Shown in pieces: positions 1 through 8,957 of a DNA stretch of 64,000 bases. The stretch is from Halobiforma lacisalsi AJ5 (GTDB taxonomy: Archaea > Halobacteriota > Halobacteria > Halobacteriales > Natrialbaceae): contig NZ_CP019285.1 of the NCBI RefSeq assembly GCF_000226975.2, positions 2,790,001-2,854,000 of the forward strand, given 5' to 3'. The notes beneath the pieces are model-generated. The model was not told where the DNA came from, ran no database searches, and worked only from the letters and a program-made list of their open reading frames with translations. Both the position numbers and the translations under genes were made by a program. The stretch's first letter is position 1; each line of letters begins with the position of its first letter.

Positions 1-422
1 CCGTCTCCGTCTCCGTCACCGTTCGTGCCGGCACCGGCATCGTCGTCGGTCGCGTCCTCGGCGTCGGCATCGTCCGTCTCCTCACTCCCGTCCTCGAGTT
101 CCTCCTCTATGGCCCCGTCGTCTCCGTCCCCGGAAGAGTCGTCCGCACCGTCCTCGACCGGGTCCCCGTCGTAGGTGAGTTCGTTCGGATCCGGCTGGCC
201 GTCGATCGCCGCGTCGACGGAGTCCGCGACGTCGTCGGTCGCCGAGGCGTCGAACTTGGCGTCCAGTTCGACGTCTACCTCGTCGCCGAGGTTGTCGATC
301 AGGAACTGGATCGCGTCCTGTTCGCGGACGAACCCGTACCTGCCGACGACGTCCTCGGAGATCTCCGCGCGGAGTCGCTGGATGAACGCGTACTGTTCGT
401 CGGTGACCTCGAGCGTTTGCAT
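1..422 (-). CDS. Acidic haloarchaeal hypothetical protein (3' end off the window)
   Basis: Not assigned to a function. The ATG lies at 422-420 and the frame stays open to the window edge, giving 140 codons. The first 60 or so residues look folded (begins MQTLEVTDEQYAFIQRLRAE, then an R-x-G-F-V-R-E-Q-D-A-I-Q-F-L-I stretch, suggesting a short alpha/beta or DNA/partner-binding module). From about residue 75 the chain becomes a low-complexity Asp/Glu/Gly/Ser/Thr tail, common in haloarchaeal cytoplasmic proteins. It is divergent from the thioredoxin-like gene at 506, sharing a promoter region of about 80 bp. The real C-terminus cannot be seen. Confidence 0.7.
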   Translation of the reverse strand, partial: MQTLEVTDEQYAFIQRLRAEISEDVVGRYGFVREQDAIQFLIDNLGDEVDVELDAKFDASATDDVADSVDAAIDGQPDPNELTYDGDPVEDGADDSSGDGDDGAIEEELEDGSEETDDADAEDATDDDAGAGTNGDGDGD

Positions 423-505
423 ACTCCATCGATGTTGCGGGGGGTACAAATATGTGGGTCGTCCCCACCGGCGGTCTTAAGATCCGCGCGGAACGACACT
501 CACGT

Positions 506-1069
506 ATGGTCCAACGGGAGTCAAACACCGACCTCGAGGCCGGCGACCCCGCCCCGGCGTTCGAACTCGAGGGGGTCGACGGCGAGACGTACACGCTCAA
601 GTCGTTCGCGGACGACGAGGCGCTGCTGGTGGTGTTTACCTGCAACCACTGTCCGTACGCACAGGCGAAGTTCGACCTCCTGAACGAACTCGCGGCCGAG
701 TACGACGACGTCTCGGTCGTCGGGATCAACCCCAACGACGCCGAGGAGTACCCGGAGGATTCCCTCGAGACGATGCGCGAGTACGTCGCGGACGGCCGGA
801 TCCAGTACGACGCGTACCTCCGGGACGAGAGCCAGGAGGTCGCCGAAGCCTACGGCGCGGAATGCACACCCGATCCGTTCCTCTTCGAACGGGCCGACGG
901 CGAGTTCCGACTCGTCTACCAGGGTCGACTCGACGACGCCCTGAATCCCGACGACGAGGCGACGCGGTATCACATCCGCGAGGCCATCGACGCGGTCCTC
1001 GCCGGCGAGGGGGTCGACCTCGAGTGGCGACCCTCCAGGGGCTGTTCGATCAAGTGGCGCGACGAGTAG
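506..1069 (+). CDS. Thioredoxin-like (AhpC/TSA-type) redox protein with CNHC motif
   Basis: 187-residue thioredoxin-fold protein, expected to act as a cytoplasmic thiol oxidoreductase or peroxiredoxin-like protein. The family-typical N-terminus (D-x-A-P-x-F-E-L) is followed by a redox motif F-T-C-N-H-C-P-Y with C46 and C49, a cis-Pro region C-T-P-D-P-F and a C-terminal G-C-S-I-K-W, all seen in the redoxin family carrying 'NHCPY'. A longer reading frame starts at 452. The ATG at 506 is preferred because it begins exactly where family similarity does and has a TTAAG-like TATA element about 28 bp upstream (near 476). The partner and substrate are unknown. Confidence 0.88.
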   Translation: MVQRESNTDLEAGDPAPAFELEGVDGETYTLKSFADDEALLVVFTCNHCPYAQAKFDLLNELAAEYDDVSVVGINPNDAEEYPEDSLETMREYVADGRIQYDAYLRDESQEVAEAYGAECTPDPFLFERADGEFRLVYQGRLDDALNPDDEATRYHIREAIDAVLAGEGVDLEWRPSRGCSIKWRDE

Positions 1070-1194
1070 GGCCCGCGTCGTCGGCCGTCGACCGCTGGCG
1101 TTCGACGGGGACGAACCCGCCAGCGACTCCGGGCGGAGGTTGAAACTGCCGGGTCTGCATACAAACGGGGAGGACCGCTATCCCTTCGTCCGAA

Positions 1195-2355
1195 ATGGCC
1201 GGTCGTCACTTTCGTCTTCACGTCTTGCAGTCTTCGCTCCGTCCCGAGCCGGTTCCGCGCATCCAGGACGCGTATCTCGGTTCCCTCCAGAGCCAACTGC
1301 TCGCGACGGTAGCCATCGTTGCCCTCGCGGCCGGTATGGTCCTCGGAATCTCGCGACTACGGCCCACCGTCGAGCGGCGGTTTGGCTCACAGAAGGGGGA
1401 AATCGTGTCGATCCTCGCGCTCGCGACGGTCATCGGCGCGACCGTGTACGCGCTCAGCGTCGTCTGGCGCGTGACGTTCGTGCTCTGGATCACGTTCCGG
1501 ACGATGACGTTCGGTCGGTGGGTCGCGGCCCAGCAACTCGTCACCTTCGCGCTTATCGCAACGGCGTATCTCGCCATCAGGGCCGTCAACAGGTCGATCG
1601 ACAAGGCAGCCGAGACGAAAGCGATCACGAAACACCAGAGCGAGGTCGCCCACCACGTCGCCGATGTGGCCATCGTCTCGTTCGTCAGCGTGGTGATCCT
1701 CACGCTGTGGGGGATCGACCTGACGAACGTCTTCATCGGCGCCGGCGCGCTTACGGCCCTCGTCGCGCTTACCGCCCGTGAGACCCTCGCCGCGATGCTG
1801 GCCGGGTTCATCCTGCTTTTTTCGCGGCCGTTCCGCGTCGGCGACTGGATCGAGGTCAACGAGACCGACGGGATCGTCACCGACGTCACTATCTTCACGA
1901 CCAAGATCCAGACGTTCGACGACACCCACGTTCTCGTCCCGAACGACGAGGTGACCGACAGCCAACTCGTCAACTACTCGCGCAACGACCAGCTCCGGAT
2001 CGACCTCGAGGTCGGCGTCGATTACGACGCGGACCTCGAGCACGCGCGCTCGGTGGCCGTCGAGGCCGTCGGCGGGGTCGAACAGATCAAGGATACGCCG
2101 GCACCGCAGGCGGTCGCCAGGCGGTTCGGCGACTCCGCGATCCTCCTCGAGGTCCACCTCTGGATCGGCGACCCGACGAAACGCCGGGAACACGACGCCC
2201 GGACCGCGGCGCTCGAGTCGATCCACGCGGCGTTCGACCGCGAGGGGATCGACATTCCGTTCCCCCAGCGGATCCACGCGGCTCGGAACGACTCCCTCCG
2301 GGTTGCGACTTCCGGTACCGAGAACGACCGTCCCGCGTCGACGCTGGGGGAGTGA
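1195..2355 (+). CDS. Mechanosensitive ion channel, MscS family
   Basis: 386-residue small-conductance mechanosensitive channel that would open under membrane tension to release solutes during hypo-osmotic shock. Predicted membrane segments lie near residues 32-52, 66-90 and 112-132. They are followed by the pore-lining TM3 and beta-domain signature around 178-222 (F-I-G-A-G-A-L-T-A-L then G-F-I-L-L-F-S-R-P-F-R-V-G-D-W-I), and then a soluble alpha/beta vestibule. The C-terminus is a short hydrophilic tail. Start at 1195 (ATG) keeps an N-terminal amphipathic stretch before TM1. It is a monocistronic-looking gene, convergent with the cupredoxin gene. Confidence 0.92.
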   Translation: MAGRHFRLHVLQSSLRPEPVPRIQDAYLGSLQSQLLATVAIVALAAGMVLGISRLRPTVERRFGSQKGEIVSILALATVIGATVYALSVVWRVTFVLWITFRTMTFGRWVAAQQLVTFALIATAYLAIRAVNRSIDKAAETKAITKHQSEVAHHVADVAIVSFVSVVILTLWGIDLTNVFIGAGALTALVALTARETLAAMLAGFILLFSRPFRVGDWIEVNETDGIVTDVTIFTTKIQTFDDTHVLVPNDEVTDSQLVNYSRNDQLRIDLEVGVDYDADLEHARSVAVEAVGGVEQIKDTPAPQAVARRFGDSAILLEVHLWIGDPTKRREHDARTAALESIHAAFDREGIDIPFPQRIHAARNDSLRVATSGTENDRPASTLGE

Positions 2356-2470
2356 CTACTGAAGGATGAAGGGTGATGATGGATGACACCGACGGTCGGG
2401 TGGTCGACCGCCGGCGGAGACAACGCGATTCGCGACGTTCGATTCCGTCGGGCGCTTCTGATCGGGCCGG

Positions 2471-2962
2471 CTACTCGACGACGATGTCCCCGATCATCGT
2501 GGTCTCGTGGGGATCGCAGACGTAACTGGCCATCTCGCTGCTGGCCGTGAACTCGAGCCACTGATCCTCGGGTTCGGCGACCTGCTCCGTCGAGAGGTCG
2601 TCGACGACATCGCCGCCGTCGGTACGGATCTCGATGTTGTGCTGGGACCCGTCGCCCTGGGTCCAGCCGATCTCGTAGTCTTCGCCCTCCTGCAGGATCA
2701 GCGTCGGGTTCTGCTCGCCTTCGATATCGCCGGGGGCGAGTCCTTCCCAACCGGCGGTCTGGCCGTCGAGTTCGATCTGCGTGCCGGGATCGATCTCGAA
2801 CCCGTCGGAACCGCCGTCGTCTTCGTCTTCGGTACCGTTCTCCGTCTCGTCCTCGCCGTCGCCGTCCCCGTCGTTACCCGAACAGCCGGCCACGAGCGCG
2901 GTCGCCCCCGCCGCGCCGGCTGCTTTCAGGAACGTTCGACGGCTCCCTTCGTCAACGGTCAT
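2471..2962 (-). CDS. Tat-exported cupredoxin (halocyanin/plastocyanin-like) lipoprotein
   Basis: 163-residue blue-copper protein, expected to shuttle electrons at the outer face of the membrane. Residues 7-27 form a twin-arginine signal (S-R-R-T-F-L-K) ending in a lipobox L-V-A-G-C27. An Asp/Glu-rich linker (28-55) precedes a cupredoxin domain. A complete type-1 copper ligand set is visible: H108 (in Q-H-N-I), C149, H152 and M156 (Y-V-C-D-P-H-E-T-T-M). The spacing C-x2-H-x3-M is short, as in plastocyanin-like archaeal proteins. No oxidase or reductase partner gene is adjacent, so the redox partner is unknown. Confidence 0.9.
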   Translation of the reverse strand: MTVDEGSRRTFLKAAGAAGATALVAGCSGNDGDGDGEDETENGTEDEDDGGSDGFEIDPGTQIELDGQTAGWEGLAPGDIEGEQNPTLILQEGEDYEIGWTQGDGSQHNIEIRTDGGDVVDDLSTEQVAEPEDQWLEFTASSEMASYVCDPHETTMIGDIVVE

Positions 2963-3058
2963 GCGTCGTTCGAACGATAGCTTACCGTCTCATTGAAGCG
3001 TCCGACTGCTCCCATCGGCTGGGACGAGGGGAGAAGATGTTCGCCGAATCCTTTACTA

Positions 3059-4165
3059 CTACCGGACCGCTCGCCGGTACTGGATCGGCCACTCCTCGGG
3101 AGCGTCCGTCTCGAGGTCCTCGGCTGCCCGGAGCCCGAAGTACGGATCCCGGAGGAACTCGCGACCGACCAGCACGAGGTCCGTGCGGTCGTTTCGCACG
3201 AGCGCGTCGGCCTGTTCGGGTTCGGTGATCCCGCCGACGGCACCGACGGCCGCATCCGACCCCTGGCGAACCGCTTCGGCCAGCGGCACCTGAAAGTTCG
3301 GCCCGCCCGGCGCGTCCTGCTCGGGGTGGAGCCCGCCGGAACTGACGTCGATCAGGTCGACACCCAGCTCGGCGAGGTCGTCCGCCAGCCGAACCGACTG
3401 GTCGACGTCCCAGGAGTCGCGGTCCTCGAGCCAGTCCGTCCCGGAGATGCGGACGAAGACCGGCTTCCCCTCGGGCCAGACGTCGCGGACGGCCCGGACG
3501 ACCTCCCGGAGGAGCCGCGTTCGGTCCTCGAAGCTCCCCCCGTAGTCGTCCTCGCGGCGGTTCGTGACCGGCGAGAGGAACTCGTGGAGCAGGTAGCCGT
3601 GGGCGGCGTGAACCTCCGCGATCTCGAAGCCGGCCTCGAGCGAGCGCTCGGCGGCGTCGCGGTAGGCCTCGATCACGCCCTCGATGTCGTCCTGGGTCGC
3701 CTTCCGCATGGCGGGTCGATCACCCGAGAACGGCGGGTACGCGTCGGGCGAAGGGGAGAGAACTTCCCAGCCGTCCGCGCCGTCGGGGTCGATCTCGTCC
3801 GGGGCGATGGGAACGTTGCCGTCCCACGGACGGGTCTTGCTGGCCTTGTGACCCGCGTGGGCGAGCTGGATCGCCGGTACGCTCCCCTGCTCACGGACGA
3901 ACTCGGTGATCGGCCGCAGGGCTTCGGCGTGCTCGTCGCTCCAGATCCCGAGGTCGTGGGGCGTGATCCGTCCCTCGGGCGAGACGGCGGTCGCTTCGGT
4001 CATCACGATGCCCGCGCCGCCGACGGCCCGACTGCCGAGGTGGACGCGGTGCCACTCGGTCGGCAGCCCGTCGGGGTCACAGGAGTACTGACACATCGGC
4101 GAGACCGCGATCCGGTTGGGTATCTCGCAGTCCCGCAGCGACAGCGGAGAGAAAAGGTCACTCAT
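3059..4165 (-). CDS. NADH:flavin oxidoreductase (Old Yellow Enzyme family, YqjM-like)
   Basis: 368-residue FMN-dependent ene-reductase of the OYE family, a TIM barrel that reduces activated C=C bonds with NAD(P)H. Visible family features: N-terminal V-S-P-M-C-Q-Y-S flavin-loop (YqjM-type Cys), H-A-G-H-K, the H-A-A-H-G-Y-L-L-H-E-F-L-S-P substrate/FMN motif, and D-D-Y-G-G-S-F-E-D-R-T-R. The C-terminal half has G-G-I and the G-R-E-F-L-R-D-P-Y FMN-phosphate site. A longer frame reaches 4423; the ATG at 4165 gives the normal family N-terminus. The physiological substrate cannot be told from sequence. Confidence 0.93.
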   Translation of the reverse strand: MSDLFSPLSLRDCEIPNRIAVSPMCQYSCDPDGLPTEWHRVHLGSRAVGGAGIVMTEATAVSPEGRITPHDLGIWSDEHAEALRPITEFVREQGSVPAIQLAHAGHKASKTRPWDGNVPIAPDEIDPDGADGWEVLSPSPDAYPPFSGDRPAMRKATQDDIEGVIEAYRDAAERSLEAGFEIAEVHAAHGYLLHEFLSPVTNRREDDYGGSFEDRTRLLREVVRAVRDVWPEGKPVFVRISGTDWLEDRDSWDVDQSVRLADDLAELGVDLIDVSSGGLHPEQDAPGGPNFQVPLAEAVRQGSDAAVGAVGGITEPEQADALVRNDRTDLVLVGREFLRDPYFGLRAAEDLETDAPEEWPIQYRRAVR

Positions 4166-4329
4166 GTACGGTACGCGGGCGTAGCCACCCCGCGGGAAAA
4201 ACGCCCCCGGACGGGGACGGCTTTGCCGCCTTGCGGTTCGCTCCCGAACCCGTTCGGAGGCCGTCGTGCGGTCCGGCGTGGCCCAGCCCCAGCGAACGGT
4301 ATTTCTCCCTCGAGGAGTCACGGTCCCAC

Positions 4330-5160
4330 ATGACCACTCCATCGCAGCCGCGATTCCTCGAGCGGTTCGACGTCGCTCGTCCGGTGATCGGCATGATACA
4401 CCTGCCGCCGCTGCCCGGCGCACCGGGGTTCGACGGCGACCGCGGGTTCATCCGGGAGCGGGCGCTTGCCGACGCACGTCGGCTCGTCGCCGGCGGCGTC
4501 GACGGGATCGTTCTCGAGAACTTCGGCGACGCGCCGTTTCACCCCGATTCCGTGCCGAAACACGTCGTCGCGGAGATGACCGCCGTCGCCGCCGCGGTTC
4601 GACGCGAGGTCGACGTCCCACTCGGCGTCAACGTCCTCCGGAACGACGCCGAGGCAGCGCTGTCGATCGCGGCGGCGGTCGACGCCGCGTTCGTCCGGAT
4701 CAACGTCCACGTCGGGACGGCCGCGACCGATCAAGGCGTCCTCGAGGGGCAGGCACACGAAACGATGCGACTGCGGGAGCGACTCGAGGCCGACGTCGCG
4801 GTCCTCGCGGACGTCCACGTCAAGCACGCCACCCCAGTCGGCGACGCTGGCGTCGAACGCGCCGCACGCGAGACGGTCGGACGGGGCCGGGCCGACGGCG
4901 TCCTCGTCTCCGGGTCGGGGACCGGACGGGAAGCGGCGCTCGAGGACGTGCGCCGGGTCGCTGCGGCCGTGCCGGAGACGCCGGTACTGGTCGGCAGCGG
5001 CGTCACCGCAGAGACCGTCGGCGACTGTCTCGAGGCGGGCGCGGACGGGGTCGTCGTGGGGACGGCGCTGAAAGACGGCGGCGAGACGACGAACGCGGTG
5101 GACCCGGAGCGAGTGGGGAGGGTCGTGACGGCGGCCCGGGAGGCGAGCACGAACGACTGA
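4330..5160 (+). CDS. BtpA/SgcQ family protein
   Basis: 276-residue TIM-barrel protein of the BtpA family. The cyanobacterial member is needed for photosystem I accumulation; archaeal members have no established reaction. Seen: R-P-V-I-G-M-I-H-L-P-P-L-P-G near the N-terminus, G-G-V-D-G-I-V-L-E-N-F-G-D, G-V-N-V-L-R-N-D, and a C-terminal phosphate-binding-like G-S-G-V-T-A-E-T. ATG at 4330 follows a TATA-like GGTATTTCTC about 30-40 bp upstream. Divergent from the OYE gene, convergent with the regulator at 5173. Family assignment is strong; function is unknown. Confidence 0.88.
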   Translation: MTTPSQPRFLERFDVARPVIGMIHLPPLPGAPGFDGDRGFIRERALADARRLVAGGVDGIVLENFGDAPFHPDSVPKHVVAEMTAVAAAVRREVDVPLGVNVLRNDAEAALSIAAAVDAAFVRINVHVGTAATDQGVLEGQAHETMRLRERLEADVAVLADVHVKHATPVGDAGVERAARETVGRGRADGVLVSGSGTGREAALEDVRRVAAAVPETPVLVGSGVTAETVGDCLEAGADGVVVGTALKDGGETTNAVDPERVGRVVTAAREASTND

Positions 5161-5172
5161 GAATGCGTCGAC

Positions 5173-5943
5173 TCAGTCTCCGGTTTCCGGCACTCGTTCC
5201 CGTTCCCCGGTAAACGCGTCCAGGGTCTCCTCCGAGATGCCCGACCGGGAGTGGACCGTCACGAAGTCGCCCTCCTCGATGGTCGTCTCCCCGGCGGGCG
5301 TGATCGCCCGCTCGTCCCGGTCGATCCGGACCACCAGCACGTCCGAGGGGATGAACCCGTCCTCGTTGGCCCGCTCGAGGGTTTTGCCGGCGATGGGCGC
5401 CCCCTCCTTGACGACGACCTCGATCACGTCCGCGCCTCCCGCGAGCCCGGCGACGCCGGTCACCGGCGAGATCGGTTCCGTCTCCCTCGGGCCGAACCGG
5501 GCGTAGGGCCGAAAGTGCTCCCGCCGGAGCAGATCCTCGTCGTCGATCTCGACCCCGAGGGACGTGATGTCCTGGGCGATACGCGTGAGGTCGTCCGTGT
5601 CCGTGCCGACTGCCTTGATCCGGAGGTCGCCCTTGCCCGACATGGCCTCCCGAACGTTGATGACACCGGGGACGTCGAGCACCTGCTGGGCCAGTTTCTG
5701 TCGGTCGGTCGCCGTCGTACTGCACACGAACAGGTCGGTCAGGAGCCTGTCGGCCCGTTCGTAGTTCACGTGGGCGTGGTACCCCTCGATGATGCCCTCC
5801 TCCTCGAGACGCCGGATCCGGTTCCGGACGGTCGGGGCGGAGACGTCTACCTTCTCGGCGATGTCCGGTGCGGACGTGTGCCGTGCCTCCCGGGAGAGGT
5901 AGTAGAGGATCTGTTCGTCCACGTCATCGATGCGGTCGCCCAT
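5173..5943 (-). CDS. Lrp/AsnC-type transcriptional regulator fused to a TrkA-C domain
   Basis: 256-residue regulator. Residues 1-60 are an Lrp-type winged helix (D-D-V-D-E-Q-I-L-Y-Y-L, recognition helix around V-S-A-P-T-V-R-N-R-I-R-R-L-E). Residues 65-135 are an RAM-like alpha/beta ligand/oligomer domain. Residues about 165-245 are a TrkA-C (RCK_C) domain with A-G-K-T-L and a C-terminal E-G-D-F-V-T-V-H. TrkA-C domains bind small ligands such as nucleotides. The gene sits divergently upstream of trkA-trkH, so control of K+ uptake genes is a context-based inference. It is likely leaderless (see promoter at 5972). Confidence 0.9.
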   Translation of the reverse strand: MGDRIDDVDEQILYYLSREARHTSAPDIAEKVDVSAPTVRNRIRRLEEEGIIEGYHAHVNYERADRLLTDLFVCSTTATDRQKLAQQVLDVPGVINVREAMSGKGDLRIKAVGTDTDDLTRIAQDITSLGVEIDDEDLLRREHFRPYARFGPRETEPISPVTGVAGLAGGADVIEVVVKEGAPIAGKTLERANEDGFIPSDVLVVRIDRDERAITPAGETTIEEGDFVTVHSRSGISEETLDAFTGERERVPETGD

Positions 5944-5971
5944 ATTTATACCCGGGAATTAGTACCATATC

Positions 5972-5983
5972 TGTATTTAAGTT
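5972..5983 (-). promoter_or_regulatory. TATA box of the Lrp/TrkA-C regulator gene
   Basis: On the minus strand CTTAAATACAG lies about 30-38 bp upstream of the ATG at 5943, which places transcription start almost at the start codon (leaderless, as is usual in haloarchaea). The divergent 230-bp region also serves the gene starting at 6175, for which an AGATATTTTAGG element lies about 30 bp upstream of its ATG. Confidence 0.5.
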
Positions 5984-6174
5984 ACCTTTGGGCTACGGTG
6001 GAAAATCGGCCAGTTCGCCGCGAGCGTCCGTCGTCGTTCGCGAGAGAGATGGGGATTTCGTACGGCAGAGCGCCCGAGGATACTGGCGAACGTTTAGAAA
6101 ATATATGGGATTCAGACAAACGATCGAATAACTCAACGCAAGATATTTTAGGTAACGGGAGCTGCCGTTTATCA

Positions 6175-6627
6175 ATGAGTGGAGATGAGCCGGTAGCACC
6201 GGAGGCGGTACCCGATCCGCTCGTCGAGCGCCTCGTCGCGCTCGACGTTCCGGAACTGCGCGCGGTTCGGACGTACGTCGAGCGACTGCTCGATTACGCC
6301 CGTCCGCCGCTGACCGACCGGATCCGGGCCGAGGCGTCGGGCGAACTGCTCGAGATCGACGACCACGGCGGCTCCGCTCTGGTTCGTAAACGCCCGCCGA
6401 ACCAGGAGGAATCCGACGCGGACCCTGGGATCGTCTCGCTCTACCGCGTGACTCGAGAGCGTCACATCGGCGGGGAGGAGACGTTGCACTGGTCGTTCCT
6501 GGGCGACGTGCGAAACCCGACGCTCACCGACTGTGACCACTGCGGCGGTTCGGTGGACGAGCACGCCGAGACCTGCCCACACTGCGGCAGCGAACTCCCC
6601 GATTCGAACCGGGAGGGGGAACGATGA
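6175..6627 (+). CDS. Haloarchaeal protein with C-terminal zinc ribbon
   Basis: 150-residue protein without a recognised function. The N-terminal half is helical (L-V-E-R-L-V-A-L-D-V-P-E-L-R-A-V-R-T-Y-V-E-R-L-L), the middle looks beta-rich, and the C-terminus is a rubredoxin-like zinc ribbon with C-D-H-C and C-P-H-C pairs near residues 121-137. It starts at ATG 6175, just downstream of an AT-rich promoter. It precedes trkA by 88 bp in the same direction, so it may be co-transcribed with the potassium system; whether it is functionally linked is inference. Confidence 0.8.
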   Translation: MSGDEPVAPEAVPDPLVERLVALDVPELRAVRTYVERLLDYARPPLTDRIRAEASGELLEIDDHGGSALVRKRPPNQEESDADPGIVSLYRVTRERHIGGEETLHWSFLGDVRNPTLTDCDHCGGSVDEHAETCPHCGSELPDSNREGER

Positions 6628-6715
6628 CCGGACCGGCGATCGTTCGGTCGCCTTCCCGTATCGGTCGACCCCCGAAAACGACCCCCGCGGCACCGATGTC
6701 GACGGAGGTGCCCCG

Positions 6716-7381
6716 ATGTATCTGATTGTCGTCGGCGCGGGCAACATCGGCTCGAACCTGATCGAACGGGCCGTCCAGGACGGTAACGACGTCGTCGTCA
6801 TCGAGAAGGACGAAGCGAGGGCCAACGCCGCGTCCGCCGAGTACGACTGTCTCGTGTTGCACGCCGACGCGACGAACCACGATACCCTCGTTGAGGCGGA
6901 GATCGATCGGGCGGACGCGGTCATCTCGACGACGGACGTCGACGCGACCAACATCATGGTGATGTTACTCGCGCAGGAACACGGCGTCCCGAATCTCGTC
7001 AGCGTCGTCCACGATCCCGACAACCTCCCGGTCTTCGAGAAGATCGGCGTCACCCTCATCGAGAACCCCCAACAGCTGATCGCGGACTACCTCTATCACT
7101 CGGTGCGGTATCCGGGCGTCAGCGACTTCATCGAACTCGACGGCGACACCGAACTCGTGGACCTGACCGTCGACGGGGACGCGCCGATGAGCGGCCAGCA
7201 GCTCGAGACCGCGCTCGAGTCGGGGCGGCTCCCCGAAGGGTGTCTCGTCGTCGCCCTCGAGCGGGACGGCGAGATCCGCGCCCCGCGGGGGGAGACGACG
7301 ATACTGGCGGGCGATCGGGTGACCGTCTTCACCGACGACGCCGCCCTGGACGACGCCGTCGCGGCGTTTACCGACGCCTAA
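6716..7381 (+). CDS. trkA: TrkA-type K+ uptake regulatory subunit (RCK protein)
   Basis: 221-residue cytoplasmic RCK protein that gates a Trk/Ktr potassium channel in response to nucleotides. Residues 1-120 form a Rossmann domain beginning M-Y-L-I-V-V-G-A-G-N-I-G-S-N-L (G-x-G-x-x-G) with the acidic ribose-binding residue after V-V-V-I-E-K-D-E. Residues about 135-220 are TrkA-C. The frame is open from 6533, but ATG 6716 matches the canonical family start. trkH follows after 2 bp, so the two form an operon. Confidence 0.95.
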   Translation: MYLIVVGAGNIGSNLIERAVQDGNDVVVIEKDEARANAASAEYDCLVLHADATNHDTLVEAEIDRADAVISTTDVDATNIMVMLLAQEHGVPNLVSVVHDPDNLPVFEKIGVTLIENPQQLIADYLYHSVRYPGVSDFIELDGDTELVDLTVDGDAPMSGQQLETALESGRLPEGCLVVALERDGEIRAPRGETTILAGDRVTVFTDDAALDDAVAAFTDA

Positions 7382-7383
7382 CC

Positions 7384-8931
7384 ATGCGACCCGATCATCG
7401 CGTCGTCGGACGGGACGTCGGCCGCATTCTCCAGGTCGTCTCGCTGGTTTCGGCCGCATCAATCCCGGTCGCCGTCGTCAACGGCGAGTTCTTCGCCGTG
7501 CCGGCGTTCGCCCTCGCCGCGCTCGTGATGGCCGGCATCGGGATCGGCCTGGCCCGGCGGTACCGCGACGCGGCGACGCCGGAAAAGGCCGAGGCGATGG
7601 TGACGGCGGCGAGCGCCTGGGCGCTGGTCGGCGTGTTGGGCGGGCTTCCCTTCCTGCTGGTCGCGTGGACGATCGAGCTCGACCCGTTTCCCGCCTGGGC
7701 GAACACACCCCCGATGGACGATACGACCGAGATCTTCATCAACCCACTCGATGCAGTCTTCGAGAGCATGAGCGGGTTCACGGGGACGGGGCTTACGGTC
7801 GCCGCGGTCGAAGAGGAGTTGCCCCGATCGCTTCACTGGTGGCGCTCGCTCACGGAGTGGATCGGCGGCGTCGGCGTGATCGTGTTGACCGTCGCGATCC
7901 TCGCTCGGCCCGGCAGCGGTTCGCTCACGCTCTTCGAGAGCGAGGCTCGCTCCGAGAAGATCCACCCCAGCGTCGTCAACACGGTCAAAGAGATCTGGAA
8001 GATCTACCTCGGACTGACCCTCGGGTCGATCGGCCTGTTCCTCGCGGTCGGGATGCCCCTGTGGGGCGCGATCAACCATGGAATGACGGGGATCGCCACC
8101 GGCGGGTTCTCCGTTCACGCCGACTCGATCGGCCACTACGGCAGCCCCCTCATCGAGTACGCGGTCGTCCCGGTCATGATCGCAGGCAGCATCGCCTTCC
8201 CCGTTCACTATCTCATCCTCAAGGGTGAGCTCTCGAACTTCTACAAGGACGTCCAGACGCGCTGGGTGTTCCTCTGGTTCGGCATCGGATCGGTCGTTCT
8301 GACCGGGATCCTCGCGCTCAACGGCCAGTACGAGTCGTTCGAGAAGACCTTCCGTACGGCCCTGTTCCAGTTCGTGTCCGCGACCTCGAACACCGGCTTC
8401 GGGACGGTAGCGATCGGAAACGGGACGGAACGGGTCTGGTCGGCCGGTGCGACGCTACTCGCCTGTCTCGGGATGCTCACCGGCGCGGCAGCCGGATCGA
8501 CGGTCAGCGGCCTCAAACTCGTTCGGGTCATCACGCTCGTCAAGGGGACGGCCTGGCAGATCGGGAACGTCCTCCAGCCCGATAGCGCGGTCCGAAGCTT
8601 CCGGATCGGCCAGCGAGACCTCTCCGAGGAGCAGATTCAGCGCGAGTACACCGAGGCGACGGTCGTGTTCGTGCTGTGGGTGGCCGCCCTGATGGTCGGG
8701 GTCGCCGTCCTGTTGCGGACGCTCTCCCCGGCCTACCCCCTCGAGTACGTGATCTTCGACGTGATGAGCGCACAGAGCAACGTCGGGCTCGACTCGGGCA
8801 TCACGGGGCCGGACCTGCCCGCCGCGGGCAGGGCGATGCTGATCGCCAACATGTGGGTGGGCCGGCTCGAGATCATCCCGGTCGCGGTGTTGCTGGGCGC
8901 AGTCTTCCGGCGGGCCGGCCTCTATCGGTGA
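7384..8931 (+). CDS. trkH: TrkH family potassium uptake channel
   Basis: 515-residue integral membrane K+ transporter of the TrkH/KtrB superfamily. The four selectivity-filter repeats are visible: S-G-F-T-G-T-G-L-T, T-G-I-A-T-G-G-F-S, S-N-T-G-F-G-T and S-N-V-G-L-D-S-G, each following a pore helix. Around ten hydrophobic segments surround them. Starts at the ATG at 7384, directly behind trkA. Uptake of K+ is central to the salt-in osmotic strategy of haloarchaea (established knowledge). The gene ends 26 bp from the convergent DUF112 gene. Confidence 0.96.
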   Translation: MRPDHRVVGRDVGRILQVVSLVSAASIPVAVVNGEFFAVPAFALAALVMAGIGIGLARRYRDAATPEKAEAMVTAASAWALVGVLGGLPFLLVAWTIELDPFPAWANTPPMDDTTEIFINPLDAVFESMSGFTGTGLTVAAVEEELPRSLHWWRSLTEWIGGVGVIVLTVAILARPGSGSLTLFESEARSEKIHPSVVNTVKEIWKIYLGLTLGSIGLFLAVGMPLWGAINHGMTGIATGGFSVHADSIGHYGSPLIEYAVVPVMIAGSIAFPVHYLILKGELSNFYKDVQTRWVFLWFGIGSVVLTGILALNGQYESFEKTFRTALFQFVSATSNTGFGTVAIGNGTERVWSAGATLLACLGMLTGAAAGSTVSGLKLVRVITLVKGTAWQIGNVLQPDSAVRSFRIGQRDLSEEQIQREYTEATVVFVLWVAALMVGVAVLLRTLSPAYPLEYVIFDVMSAQSNVGLDSGITGPDLPAAGRAMLIANMWVGRLEIIPVAVLLGAVFRRAGLYR

Positions 8932-8957
8932 CGGCCCTTGGAGACGTACCGCGCCAT

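Noticed and set aside
1140-1781. 213-residue frame overlapping the MscS gene
   Set aside because: Arg/His/Asp-rich shadow of the MscS frame with no family resemblance.
3037-4333. Long plus-strand frame opposite the OYE gene
   Set aside because: Shadow frame; the minus-strand OYE protein has complete family motifs.
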